A DNA stretch of 5,033 bases from Bryobacterales bacterium. GTDB taxonomy: Bacteria > Acidobacteriota > Terriglobia > Bryobacterales > Bryobacteraceae. The notes under the pieces are model-generated. The model saw only the letters and a program-made list of their open reading frames with translations, was not told where the DNA came from and searched no databases. A program made the translations under genes and the position numbers. The stretch spans positions 1 through 5,033 of the forward strand of contig SHUN01000283.1 in the NCBI GenBank assembly GCA_009697495.1. The letters are read 5' to 3'. Shown in pieces: positions 1 through 5,033 of the stretch; position 1 is the first letter of the stretch; each line of letters starts with the position of its first letter.

Positions 1-9
1 ATTTGGGTG

Positions 10-17
10 ACCTCCTT
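10..17 (-). promoter_or_regulatory. Possible ribosome binding site for a divergent gene off the left edge
   Basis: Read on the - strand, bases 17-10 are AAGGAGGT, a full match to the core anti-16S sequence. The - strand continues CACCCAAAT to the window edge. If the next base outside is G, an ATG would begin at base 2 after a 7-nt spacer, which is ideal. The same strand also holds a weak promoter-like pair, TTGGTG (85-80) and TAAAAC (62-57), 17 nt apart. A divergent gene starting at the edge is inferred, not seen. Confidence 0.3.
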
Positions 18-26
18 GGGGCCGGT

Positions 27-49
27 CCGCGAAGCTGAAATCTTCGCGG
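27..49. repeat. Perfect 8-bp stem hairpin
   Basis: CCGCGAAG (27-34) pairs perfectly with CTTCGCGG (42-49) across the 7-nt loop CTGAAAT. It lies between the arms of the larger inverted repeat. The + strand reads CACTACTGTTTTACC after it. The TTTT there begins 8 nt past the stem, so a classical intrinsic terminator is unlikely, though a leader structure or protein-binding palindrome is possible. Confidence 0.5.
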
Positions 50-74
50 CACTACTGTTTTACCCCATGTTCTC

Positions 75-79
75 GAGGT
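75..79 (+). promoter_or_regulatory. Ribosome binding site deciding the start at 86
   Basis: GAGGT lies 6 nt before the ATG at 86 and is the best Shine-Dalgarno match near either candidate start. The in-frame alternative, ATG 146, has AGGTG only 2 nt upstream, which is too close. The site sits inside the right arm of the inverted repeat. Confidence 0.4.
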
Positions 80-85
80 CACCAA

Positions 86-568
86 ATGGTTCACCGCGTT
101 TCCGCCCGCAAACGCGGGCACGAAGCTGTGCATAGCTCAGGTGTAATGGAACAGATTGAACGGGAGATGCGGCCGGTGGCGGAGCGGCAGGGTTGCGAGT
201 GGGACGCTACTTATGAGAATGGAACGTTCGCGGGGGATCGGGGGGCGTTGCATGTGGCGGTGCGGAATTTGGTTGAGAACGGGTTGCGGCACGGCGGGGG
301 GAAGTGGATTGGCTTGCGTGGGGAGAAGACGGGAAAATCGGTGGCGTTTACGGTGGAAGACCGGGGATCGGGGATATCGCCGGCGGATTTGCCGCATTTG
401 TTCGACGCGTTTTACCGGGGCGTGGAGAGCCGGGCGCAGCAGCGAAAGGGATCGGGGCTGGGGCTGGCGCTGGTGGACCGTATTGCGCGCGGGCATGGCG
501 GATCGGTGCGGGTTGCGAACAAGCCCGACGGCGGGGCGCGATTTACGCTGACGATACCTTGCGAGTGA
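86..568 (+). CDS. N-terminally truncated sensor histidine kinase (HATPase_c domain only)
   Basis: The 160-residue product is the catalytic ATPase domain of a two-component sensor kinase. The ATP-binding boxes are in order: N box VRNLVENGLRHG (59-70), G1 box EDRGSGI (91-97), F box LFDAFYRG (105-112) and G2 box GSGLGLAL (122-129). Sensor, membrane and H-box/DHp segments are absent, and no frame in bases 1-145 encodes one; full-length kinases of this type usually exceed 300 residues. It could bind ATP but has no histidine of its own to phosphorylate. ATG 86 follows GAGGT (75-79) at 6 nt, so it is a usable start. However, codons before Met21 (base 146) are C-rich and unlike the GCG/CGG/GGG codons after it, so only residues from about 21 look native. 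Likely a gene remnant fused to foreign or intergenic sequence. The partner regulator follows 3 nt downstream. Confidence 0.8.
   Translation: MVHRVSARKRGHEAVHSSGVMEQIEREMRPVAERQGCEWDATYENGTFAGDRGALHVAVRNLVENGLRHGGGKWIGLRGEKTGKSVAFTVEDRGSGISPADLPHLFDAFYRGVESRAQQRKGSGLGLALVDRIARGHGGSVRVANKPDGGARFTLTIPCE
95..119. repeat. Short GC-rich palindromes at the start of the truncated kinase ORF
   Basis: GCCCGC (104-109) pairs with GCGGGC (114-119) around an AAAC loop. Overlapping it, CGCGTTT (95-101) can pair instead with AAACGCG (110-116). The two structures exclude each other. Palindromes of this type are common in intergenic DNA of GC-rich genomes, so this fits the idea that bases up to about 145 were not originally coding. 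Confidence 0.35.
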
Positions 569-571
569 CTT

Positions 572-1249
572 ATGGCATTACTACTTTTGATTGAAGATGA
601 ACCGGGATTGCGGCTGACGCTGACGGACCGGTTGACTGCCGAAGGGTTTACGGTGGAGAGCCGGGCGGAGGGATTATCGGGGCTGGAAGCGGCCAGAAGG
701 GCGGGCTACGACTTAATCCTGTTAGACGTGATGTTACCTGGAATGGACGGGTTCACGATCTGCCGGACGCTGCGGGATGAAGGAGTGGACACGCCTATCT
801 TGATGCTAACAGCGAGGGGACAGGTGGATGACCGTGTGGCGGGTTTGAAGATAGGCGCGGATGACTATTTGCCGAAGCCGTTTCATACGCCGGAGTTAGT
901 GGCGCGGATTGAGGCGTTGTTACGACGGGCGAGGAAGGATCCGCTGGCGGAGACTTTGCGTTTTGGAGAGATTGAAATCGACGCAAAAGCGGCGATTGTG
1001 AGGAAAAACGGGCAGGAATTGGTGTTGTCGGCGAAGGAGTACCAGTTACTGCGATTTCTGGCGCAACGGCGGGGGGAAGTGGTGACCCGGGATGTTTTGT
1101 TGAAGGAGGTATGGGGGTATCATTCGACTCCATTGACACGGACAGTGGATGTGCATATGACCTGGTTGCGGCAAAAGTTGGAGAATGATCCATCACAGCC
1201 GGCGTATTTGATTACTGTGCGGGGGATGGGGTACCGGTTTGACGGGTGA
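572..1249 (+). CDS. OmpR/PhoB-family response regulator
   Basis: This 225-residue cytoplasmic DNA-binding response regulator is intact, at the usual length for the family. The receiver domain spans about residues 3-115: acidic pocket EDE (8-10), phosphoacceptor Asp52 in LILLDVMLPGMDG, the switch Thr80 in MLTAR and the conserved Lys102 in PKPF. A winged-helix DNA-binding domain follows (about 128-223), with FGEIEID, the LSAKEYQLL recognition region, VDVHMTWLRQKLE and the terminal VRGMGYRF. By family it is activated by phosphorylation from a sensor kinase and then binds direct-repeat promoter sites. It starts 3 nt after the kinase stop, as in a cotranscribed kinase-regulator pair. With that kinase lacking its phosphoacceptor domain, phosphate must come from another kinase or a small phosphodonor, if at all. 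The upstream Shine-Dalgarno is weak (GCGAG). The controlled stimulus and targets cannot be read from the sequence. Confidence 0.96.
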   Translation: MALLLLIEDEPGLRLTLTDRLTAEGFTVESRAEGLSGLEAARRAGYDLILLDVMLPGMDGFTICRTLRDEGVDTPILMLTARGQVDDRVAGLKIGADDYLPKPFHTPELVARIEALLRRARKDPLAETLRFGEIEIDAKAAIVRKNGQELVLSAKEYQLLRFLAQRRGEVVTRDVLLKEVWGYHSTPLTRTVDVHMTWLRQKLENDPSQPAYLITVRGMGYRFDG

Positions 1250-1264
1250 TGGTAGAGTGATGGG

Positions 1265-2101
1265 GTGAATCGGGGACCGCAGTTTATCGATAAAGAGTTT
1301 CGGAACCTGGCGGTGAAGGGGCCGGAGCGGTCGTGGATATCGGCGCCGTCGACGGCGGCCATTGGCTGGATTCCTTACTATGGCGGCGCGGAGGCGCTGG
1401 GCGATTCGCCGTTGCGCGAACGATATGAGGCCGATGCGGCGGTACGGCTGTTGTTTGCTTCAGGCAACCCGGAGCCGCAGGCGGAGTTTTCAGGCGACGC
1501 GCGGTTCGCGGACCGTTTGCGGTTGGGAGATTTTCGGGCGGCGGTAGCGGTGAGGCGGCCGCGGCTGGCGTTGAATGCGAAACGGAAGCCTGTGGCGGTG
1601 CGCGTTGGGACTCTCTATCGAATCGGCAGGACTCCGGTTCCGTTTGGTCGAGAAGTGGTGCAGTTGCAATTGGCGGGGCGGGAGATTGGGCCGGGCGCCG
1701 GGTGTCTGCTGCCGGACGTCCGATTTTCGGAAGAAGGAGTGGAGATACGGTTGGAGTATCTGTTTAAGCTGGGGTGGCTGGCGGATTTGGGGGGCGCGGT
1801 GTTGACGCGGAAACTGGCGCCGTTCGCTTGGATTGAGTTGAAATATTCGATTTCGTGCAGCGGGATGGCGGGCTTGGAAGTACGGAGCTCGGCCGTGCCG
1901 TCAATCACTTGGTACGGGGAGGAGATGGGGGCGTCCGGAGATTCCGGAATTTGGAGAAAATTGGATGGGATGGAGATGGAGAAGAAAAGTGTTCAAGAAT
2001 TTGGGGGATTTGTCGATACGAATTGTAGAGAGAGAGGGCCTAGTTTGTATCCGATGCGAGCTGGGGCTCGATGTGTTGAGGAAGAGGCTTTTGAGGAATG
2101 A
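1265..2101 (+). CDS. Hypothetical protein, 278 residues, possible C-terminal frameshift
   Basis: I do not recognise this protein. The start is a GTG 15 nt after the regulator stop. ATGs at 1249 and 1260 are out of frame and stop within a few codons, and there is no good Shine-Dalgarno. I see no signal peptide, membrane segment or catalytic motif. The stretch to about residue 220 has strongly native codons (GCG, CGG, TTG, CTG) and alternating hydrophobic patterns such as PVAVRVGTLYRIG and EIRLEYLFKLGWLADLGG, suggesting a mostly beta, soluble fold. After about base 1930, just past a GGGGG run (1927-1931), codon choice degrades and the translation becomes Glu/Met/Lys-rich with no clear pattern, ending in VEEEAFEE. 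The other + frame is open from 1842 to 2117 and reads more protein-like. Position downstream of the regulator suggests cotranscription; a functional link is only guilt by association. Confidence 0.65.
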   Translation: MNRGPQFIDKEFRNLAVKGPERSWISAPSTAAIGWIPYYGGAEALGDSPLRERYEADAAVRLLFASGNPEPQAEFSGDARFADRLRLGDFRAAVAVRRPRLALNAKRKPVAVRVGTLYRIGRTPVPFGREVVQLQLAGREIGPGAGCLLPDVRFSEEGVEIRLEYLFKLGWLADLGGAVLTRKLAPFAWIELKYSISCSGMAGLEVRSSAVPSITWYGEEMGASGDSGIWRKLDGMEMEKKSVQEFGGFVDTNCRERGPSLYPMRAGARCVEEEAFEE

Positions 2102-2117
2102 TAGGAGGTTGCGATGA
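1965..2117 (+). other. Alternative-frame tail or small overlapping ORF
   Basis: In the +1 frame relative to the upstream hypothetical gene, an open stretch runs from 1842 to a TGA at 2115-2117. Its only ATG is at 1965; a GTG lies at 1989. It encodes VFKNLGDLSIRIVEREGLV and then a Leu/Arg-rich tail (DVLRKRLLRN), more protein-like than the annotated frame over the same bases. Its stop overlaps the next gene's start as ATGA (2114-2117), the arrangement used by leuC/leuD. Dropping one G from the 1927-1931 run would join it to the upstream gene. Against this, it uses many AGA/AGG arginine codons, uncommon in the neighbouring genes. It is either the true C-terminus of that gene after a frameshift, or chance. 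Confidence 0.3.
2103..2108 (+). promoter_or_regulatory. Strong Shine-Dalgarno for the small acidic gene
   Basis: AGGAGG lies 5 nt before the ATG at 2114. It is the strongest ribosome binding site among the + strand genes here. It supports that start over later ATGs (for example Met16) and supports the small ORF being real. Confidence 0.75.
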
Positions 2118-2404
2118 TTGGAAAATGGACCGTGGAAGAGTTGGAGAAGGCGGTAGAGATGGGCCGGCGATTTGGGAGCGAGTTATTGGTGGGCGACTCG
2201 TTGGATGTTTTGGGGGATGCCGGTGAGGTGGCTACTGTTTACTTTCATTTTGAGACCGCTGGGGAAGACGGCGATCAGGCAAGTTACAACTTCACTTTTG
2301 ACAACACGCTTTCGTTGGATGAGAACTTTGACGGGCTTTGGGAGAGCGTGGAATTATTTCGAGAAATGTCGCAGCGGCCGGGGGCGACCGCCGCGATGCG
2401 TTAG
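2114..2404 (+). CDS. Small acidic hypothetical protein, 96 residues
   Basis: I do not recognise a family. The product is strongly acidic (about 20 Asp/Glu against 7 Lys/Arg) with no signal peptide, membrane segment or cysteine. An N-terminal amphipathic helix (WTVEELEKAVEMGRRFG, 5-21) is followed by a strand-like core: ELLVGDSLDVLG, then VATVYFHFET (39-48), then ASYNFTFDN (56-64). A helical C-terminus follows (DGLWESVELFREMSQ). This alternation suggests a compact alpha/beta domain. A perfect AGGAGG 5 nt upstream argues that it is translated. It is the last gene of the + strand cluster, 12 nt after the preceding gene as annotated, or in a 4-nt ATGA overlap with the alternative frame. Its stop codon overlaps the leuD stop on the other strand. 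Function unknown. Confidence 0.7.
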   Translation: MIGKWTVEELEKAVEMGRRFGSELLVGDSLDVLGDAGEVATVYFHFETAGEDGDQASYNFTFDNTLSLDENFDGLWESVELFREMSQRPGATAAMR

Positions 2405-3000
2405 TTGGCGAGAGTGTTGAGTGTGCTAAAGCGCTGGGCTTCGTAGGCGGCTATTTGGGCTTCGTGCTGTTGGACGTAGCCGATTTCGTCGACACCGGCA
2501 AGGAGGCAGTGCTTGGCGAAAGCGTCGATTTCGAATTGGATTTCGGGACCGCCGGGCCAGGCGAAGATTTGGGTTTCTACGTTGACGTTTACGGTCAGGT
2601 CCGGATTGGCAGTGAGGGCGTCGCGGAGTTGTTGGTGGACTTCGCGGCTGACCACCAGCGGCAACAAGCGGTTCTTCAGAGAATTTGCCTTGAAAATGTC
2701 GGCGAAACTAGTCGAAATTACGGCTTGGAAACCGTATTGGGTGAGGGCCCAGGGAGCGTGTTCGCGGGACGAGCCGCAACCGAAATTATCGCCGGCGAGA
2801 AGGACCTTGGACGCCTTGGCCTTATCTGAGTTCAGGATGAAGTCAGGCTTGGGCGAGCCGTCGGCGTTGTATCGCCAATCGAAGAATAGCTGGTCGCCCA
2901 AGCCTTCTTTGCTGATGGTCTTCAGGAAGCGCGCGGGGATAATTTGATCCGTATCGATGTTATCGGTTTGGATTTGAGTGATAGTGGATTCGAATTTCAT
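2401..3000 (-). CDS. leuD: 3-isopropylmalate dehydratase small subunit
   Basis: LeuD is the swivelling small subunit of isopropylmalate isomerase. With LeuC it converts 2-isopropylmalate to 3-isopropylmalate in leucine biosynthesis, in the cytoplasm. The 199-residue product has the family length and motifs: [13 protein letters not shown] (14-26), [19 protein letters not shown] (68-86) with the substrate-recognition loop, and [21 protein letters not shown] (95-115). The frame stays open upstream to 3195, but that part is LeuC in another frame. The start is ATG at 3000, matching the family's N-terminus and preceded by AAGGA (3012-3008) at 7 nt. The start overlaps the leuC stop as ATGA (4 nt), implying coupled translation and matched subunit output. 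The TAA stop overlaps the stop of the convergent small acidic gene, with no terminator visible. Confidence 0.97.
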   Translation of the reverse strand: MKFESTITQIQTDNIDTDQIIPARFLKTISKEGLGDQLFFDWRYNADGSPKPDFILNSDKAKASKVLLAGDNFGCGSSREHAPWALTQYGFQAVISTSFADIFKANSLKNRLLPLVVSREVHQQLRDALTANPDLTVNVNVETQIFAWPGGPEIQFEIDAFAKHCLLAGVDEIGYVQQHEAQIAAYEAQRFSTLNTLAN

Positions 3001-4406
3001 AGCATAGTCCTTACGTCGGTGACGACACCCATAACAGCGGAGGCGGCGGCGGTGAGCGGGCTGGCAAGGAACGTGCGTCCGCCCTTCCCTTGACGCCCTT
3101 CGAAATTGCGATTGGAGGTTGAAACGCTGTACTGGCCGGGGCTGAGTTGATCGCCGTTCATGGCGATGCACATGGAGCAGCCGGCTTCGCGCCATTCGGC
3201 TCCGGCAGCGCGGAAGACATCGTGGAGGCCCTCGGCTTCGGCTTGGCGTTTGATTTCCTGGGAGCCAGGGACGACCAAGACACGGACAGCGCTATTGACT
3301 TTGCGCCCTTTTAGAACACTGGCGGCGGAACGGAGATCGGATAAACGGGAGTTGGTGCAGGAGCCGATGAAGACGACGTCGATCTTCTGGCCGGCGAGTG
3401 GTTTGCCGGCTTCGAGGGCCATGTAGGCGAGCGCCTTGCGGAGCGATTCGCGTTCGAGGGGATCGGCGATGTTGGCGGGGTCGGGGACGGTGCCGGTGAT
3501 GGCGATTCCCATGCCGGGATTGGTGCCGAAGGTGATCATGGGTTCGAGCGTGTCGGCGTCGATGGTGACGCTGTGATCGTAAGTCGCGCCTTCATCGGTG
3601 GGGAGCGTTTTCCAATGGGCAACGGCTTCGTCCCACTTTTCGCCCTTGGGCACGAAACGGCGACCGGCGAGGTACTCGTACGTCTTTTCGTCCGGCGCGA
3701 TGAGCCCGGCGCGGGCACCGGCTTCGATGGACATATTGCAGACGGTCATGCGCTCTTCCATGGACAAGGCGCGGATGGCGGAGCCAGTGAATTCGAAGAC
3801 GCAGCCGGTGCCTCCGCCGATGCCGATTTTGGCGCAGAGGGCGAGGATGATGTCCTTGGCGGTGACGCCATTTTTCAGCGTGCCATCGACGCGGACTTCA
3901 TACGATTTGGACTGCTTTTGGAGCAGGCACTGGGTGGCCAGCACCATCTCGACTTCACTGGTGCCGATGCCGAAGGCGAGCGCGCCGAAAGCGCCGTGGG
4001 TGGCGGTGTGGCTGTCGCCGCAAACCAGGGTCATGCCTGGCTGGGTGAGTCCGTTTTCCGGTCCGATGACGTGACAGATGCCCTGGTCGCGGTTCTGGAA
4101 ACCGAAATAGGGAATGCCAAACTCCTGGGCATTGGTTTCCATCTGGGCGACCTGGGTGGCGGCGATGGGATCGAGGATTGGCAGGTTGCGCGGCGTTGTT
4201 GGCGTGGAGTGATCGACGGTAGCAAACGTGAGATCCGGGCGGCGGACCTTGATACCGCGTTGGCGGAGGCCGGCGAAGGCTTGCGGAGAGGTGACCTCAT
4301 GGACCAGATGCATGTCGATGAAGAGGAGCGCGGGAGCGGCTTCGCTCTCGGCGACGATGTGGTTGTCCCACACCTTTTGGATTATCGTGCGGGGATTAGA
4401 TGGCAT
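2997..4406 (-). CDS. leuC: 3-isopropylmalate dehydratase large subunit
   Basis: LeuC is the [4Fe-4S] catalytic subunit of isopropylmalate isomerase, an aconitase-superfamily enzyme acting with LeuD in the second step of leucine synthesis. At 469 residues it matches the bacterial LeuC length. Visible motifs are [16 protein letters not shown] (29-44), DHSTPT (65-70), [20 protein letters not shown] (127-146) and [12 protein letters not shown] (148-159). The cluster ligands are Cys350 in FIGSCTNSR plus Cys410 and Cys413 in GCSMC. The substrate-loop region [12 protein letters not shown] (429-440) is followed by [11 protein letters not shown]. All three cluster cysteines are present, so it should be active. 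The start ATG lies inside leuB, overlapping its end by 11 nt. AGGAG about 12 nt upstream is a slightly distant ribosome binding site, suggesting coupled translation from leuB. Confidence 0.98.
   Translation of the reverse strand: MPSNPRTIIQKVWDNHIVAESEAAPALLFIDMHLVHEVTSPQAFAGLRQRGIKVRRPDLTFATVDHSTPTTPRNLPILDPIAATQVAQMETNAQEFGIPYFGFQNRDQGICHVIGPENGLTQPGMTLVCGDSHTATHGAFGALAFGIGTSEVEMVLATQCLLQKQSKSYEVRVDGTLKNGVTAKDIILALCAKIGIGGGTGCVFEFTGSAIRALSMEERMTVCNMSIEAGARAGLIAPDEKTYEYLAGRRFVPKGEKWDEAVAHWKTLPTDEGATYDHSVTIDADTLEPMITFGTNPGMGIAITGTVPDPANIADPLERESLRKALAYMALEAGKPLAGQKIDVVFIGSCTNSRLSDLRSAASVLKGRKVNSAVRVLVVPGSQEIKRQAEAEGLHDVFRAAGAEWREAGCSMCIAMNGDQLSPGQYSVSTSNRNFEGRQGKGGRTFLASPLTAAASAVMGVVTDVRTML
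3008..3012 (-). promoter_or_regulatory. Ribosome binding site of leuD inside leuC
   Basis: On the - strand, AAGGA lies 7 nt before the leuD ATG at 3000 and within the last codons of leuC. It fixes the leuD start and rejects the longer in-frame extension to 3195. Confidence 0.65.
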
Positions 4407-5033
4407 TGGCGACGGCGTCTCCTACTTCCGAAGTTGTGGCGGGGGTGCCTTTCGGCTTGAGGTCCGCGGTGAGGCGGCCACTATTGAGAACGAACTCCAT
4501 GGCGGCGTTGACGGCGGCGGCTTCGTCCTTGAGGCCGAAGCTGTATTCGAGCATGGCGGCGACGGAGCCGATGGCGCCGAGGGGGTTGGCTTTATTTTGG
4601 CCGACGATATCGGGGGCGGAACCGTGGACGGGTTCGTAGAGGCCGACGAAAACGCCGCTGGCCTTTTTCTCACCGATGGAGGCGCTGGGGAGCATGCCGA
4701 TCGAACCGGCCAGCACCGCGCCTTCATCACTCAAAATGTCGCCGAACATGTTTTCCATGACGAGCACGTCGAACTGTTTCGGGCGGAGGATGAGCTGCAT
4801 GGCGCAGTTGTCGACCAGGATATGTTCCAGTTCGACGTCGGGGAACTCGGGGGCGATTTCGTTGACGACGCGACGCCAGAGCTGGGAGGTTTCCAGGACA
4901 TTCGACTTATCGACGCTAGTTACTTTCTTACGGCGTCCGCGCGCTAAGTGGAACGCCATGCGGGTAATGCGGGCGATTTCGGCCCGCGTGTAAGTCATGG
5001 TGTTCGTGCCGCGTTCGGAATCGCCGGAGCCTT
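4396..5033 (-). CDS. leuB: 3-isopropylmalate dehydrogenase, 5' end beyond window
   Basis: LeuB oxidatively decarboxylates 3-isopropylmalate to the precursor of 2-oxoisocaproate using NAD+ and a divalent metal. The visible 211 residues are the C-terminal part of an approximately 350-residue protein. The frame runs through the right edge, with GDSERGTNT before the Met at 4998, so that Met is internal and not the start. Counting from it, the catalytic lysine is Lys31 in VDKSNVLE. Metal/substrate aspartates are Asp63 in VDNCAM and Asp87/Asp91 in [10 protein letters not shown]. The NAD-binding loop is [13 protein letters not shown] (119-131), followed by [17 protein letters not shown]. The N-terminal substrate-arginine region is outside the window. 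Homoisocitrate and tartrate dehydrogenases share this fold, but adjacency to leuC and leuD makes LeuB firm. It is the most upstream leu gene seen; the promoter must lie beyond the window. Confidence 0.97.
   Translation of the reverse strand, partial: GSGDSERGTNTMTYTRAEIARITRMAFHLARGRRKKVTSVDKSNVLETSQLWRRVVNEIAPEFPDVELEHILVDNCAMQLILRPKQFDVLVMENMFGDILSDEGAVLAGSIGMLPSASIGEKKASGVFVGLYEPVHGSAPDIVGQNKANPLGAIGSVAAMLEYSFGLKDEAAAVNAAMEFVLNSGRLTADLKPKGTPATTSEVGDAVANAI

Larger units (their letters stand above)
1..87. repeat. Imperfect inverted repeat with outward-facing SD/start-like arms
   Basis: The left arm ATTTGGGTGACCTC (1-14) is the reverse complement of the right arm GAGGTCACCAAAT (75-87), apart from one extra G. 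Read outward, each arm has the form GAGGTCACC(C)AAAT, a Shine-Dalgarno-like GAGGT followed by a possible start. On the right this becomes the ATG at 86. On the left the start would need a base beyond the window. An 8-bp hairpin sits between the arms. The stretch is slightly C-rich on the + strand, unlike everything to its right. It could be a divergent leader region, a paired operator, the end of a short mobile repeat, or an inverted-repeat assembly artefact. The sequence does not decide between these. Confidence 0.5.

Noticed and set aside
1..131. Open - strand frame from an ATG at 131 to the left edge (MHSFVPAFAGG...)
   Set aside because: It is only about 44 codons, has no ribosome binding site, runs through the hairpins and resembles nothing I know. 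The better-supported divergent start is at the edge itself.
1..135. Open + strand frame from the left edge to TAG at 133-135, as the end of an upstream gene
   Set aside because: The stretch is short enough to be open by chance. The translation has no recognisable motif and passes through the inverted repeat.
1246..1263. Direct repeat GTGATGG x2 at the regulator/hypothetical gene junction
   Set aside because: The units are only 7 bp and low complexity in a G-rich strand. There is no evidence of an operator or insertion footprint.
1934..1948. TCCGGA-GAT-TCCGGA hairpin as a terminator or attachment site
   Set aside because: The stem is 6 bp of a self-palindromic hexamer repeated by chance-level odds, inside an open frame and with no T-run.
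2375..2396. GCGGC...GCCGC dyad before the convergent stops as a terminator
   Set aside because: The stem is only 5 bp with an 11-nt loop and no T-run on either strand.
3001..3195. N-terminal extension of leuD to an upstream Met
   Set aside because: The extra 65 residues are leuC read in another frame, are Arg-rich and have no family counterpart. The ATG at 3000 has a good ribosome binding site and the family N-terminus.
3573..4460. Long + strand open frame (295 codons) antisense to leuC
   Set aside because: It lies wholly opposite the unmistakable LeuC and the LeuB end. Its translation is Gly/Asp/Ala-rich low-information sequence, as expected from the complement of GC-rich codons.
4228..4947. 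Long + strand open frame (239 codons) antisense to leuB and the leuC start
   Set aside because: It is opposite conserved LeuB motifs and gives a repetitive Gly/Asp/Glu composition with no ribosome binding site of note. Shadow frame.

Overview
The window reads as an ordinary chromosomal segment from a GC-rich Gram-negative-type bacterium. The GCG/CGG/GGG/TTG-heavy codons and the gene styles look to me most like Acidobacteriota of the Solibacter/Bryobacter kind. That placement is an impression, not a test.

Layout. Bases 1-85 hold no gene I recognise. They contain an imperfect inverted repeat whose two arms (1-14 and 75-87) both look like a Shine-Dalgarno sequence followed by a start codon, pointing outward, with an 8-bp hairpin between them. 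Four genes then run on the + strand: a histidine kinase reduced to its C-terminal ATPase domain (86-568), an intact OmpR-type response regulator 3 nt later (572-1249), an unrecognised 278-residue protein (1265-2101), and a small acidic protein with a strong ribosome binding site (2114-2404). Gaps are 3-15 nt, so these may form one transcription unit.

The right half is a convergent leucine-biosynthesis operon on the - strand, read leuB (5' end beyond the window) -> leuC -> leuD. LeuC and LeuD form 3-isopropylmalate isomerase, and LeuB oxidises its product. The genes overlap by 11 and 4 nt, which suggests translational coupling. The + strand unit and the leu operon meet with overlapping stop codons at 2401-2404, and no terminator is visible between them.

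Oddities. The sharpest is the left edge: the kinase lacks any dimerisation/phosphoacceptor domain, and base composition and codon choice change abruptly near base 145. This looks like a rearrangement junction, a deletion or an assembly join. A second possible break lies near base 1927-1931 in the unrecognised gene, where the reading frame stops looking like native coding sequence. An alternative frame there ends in an ATGA overlap with the next gene. I see no mobile-element gene, RNA gene or CRISPR array, and no convincing new biological system.
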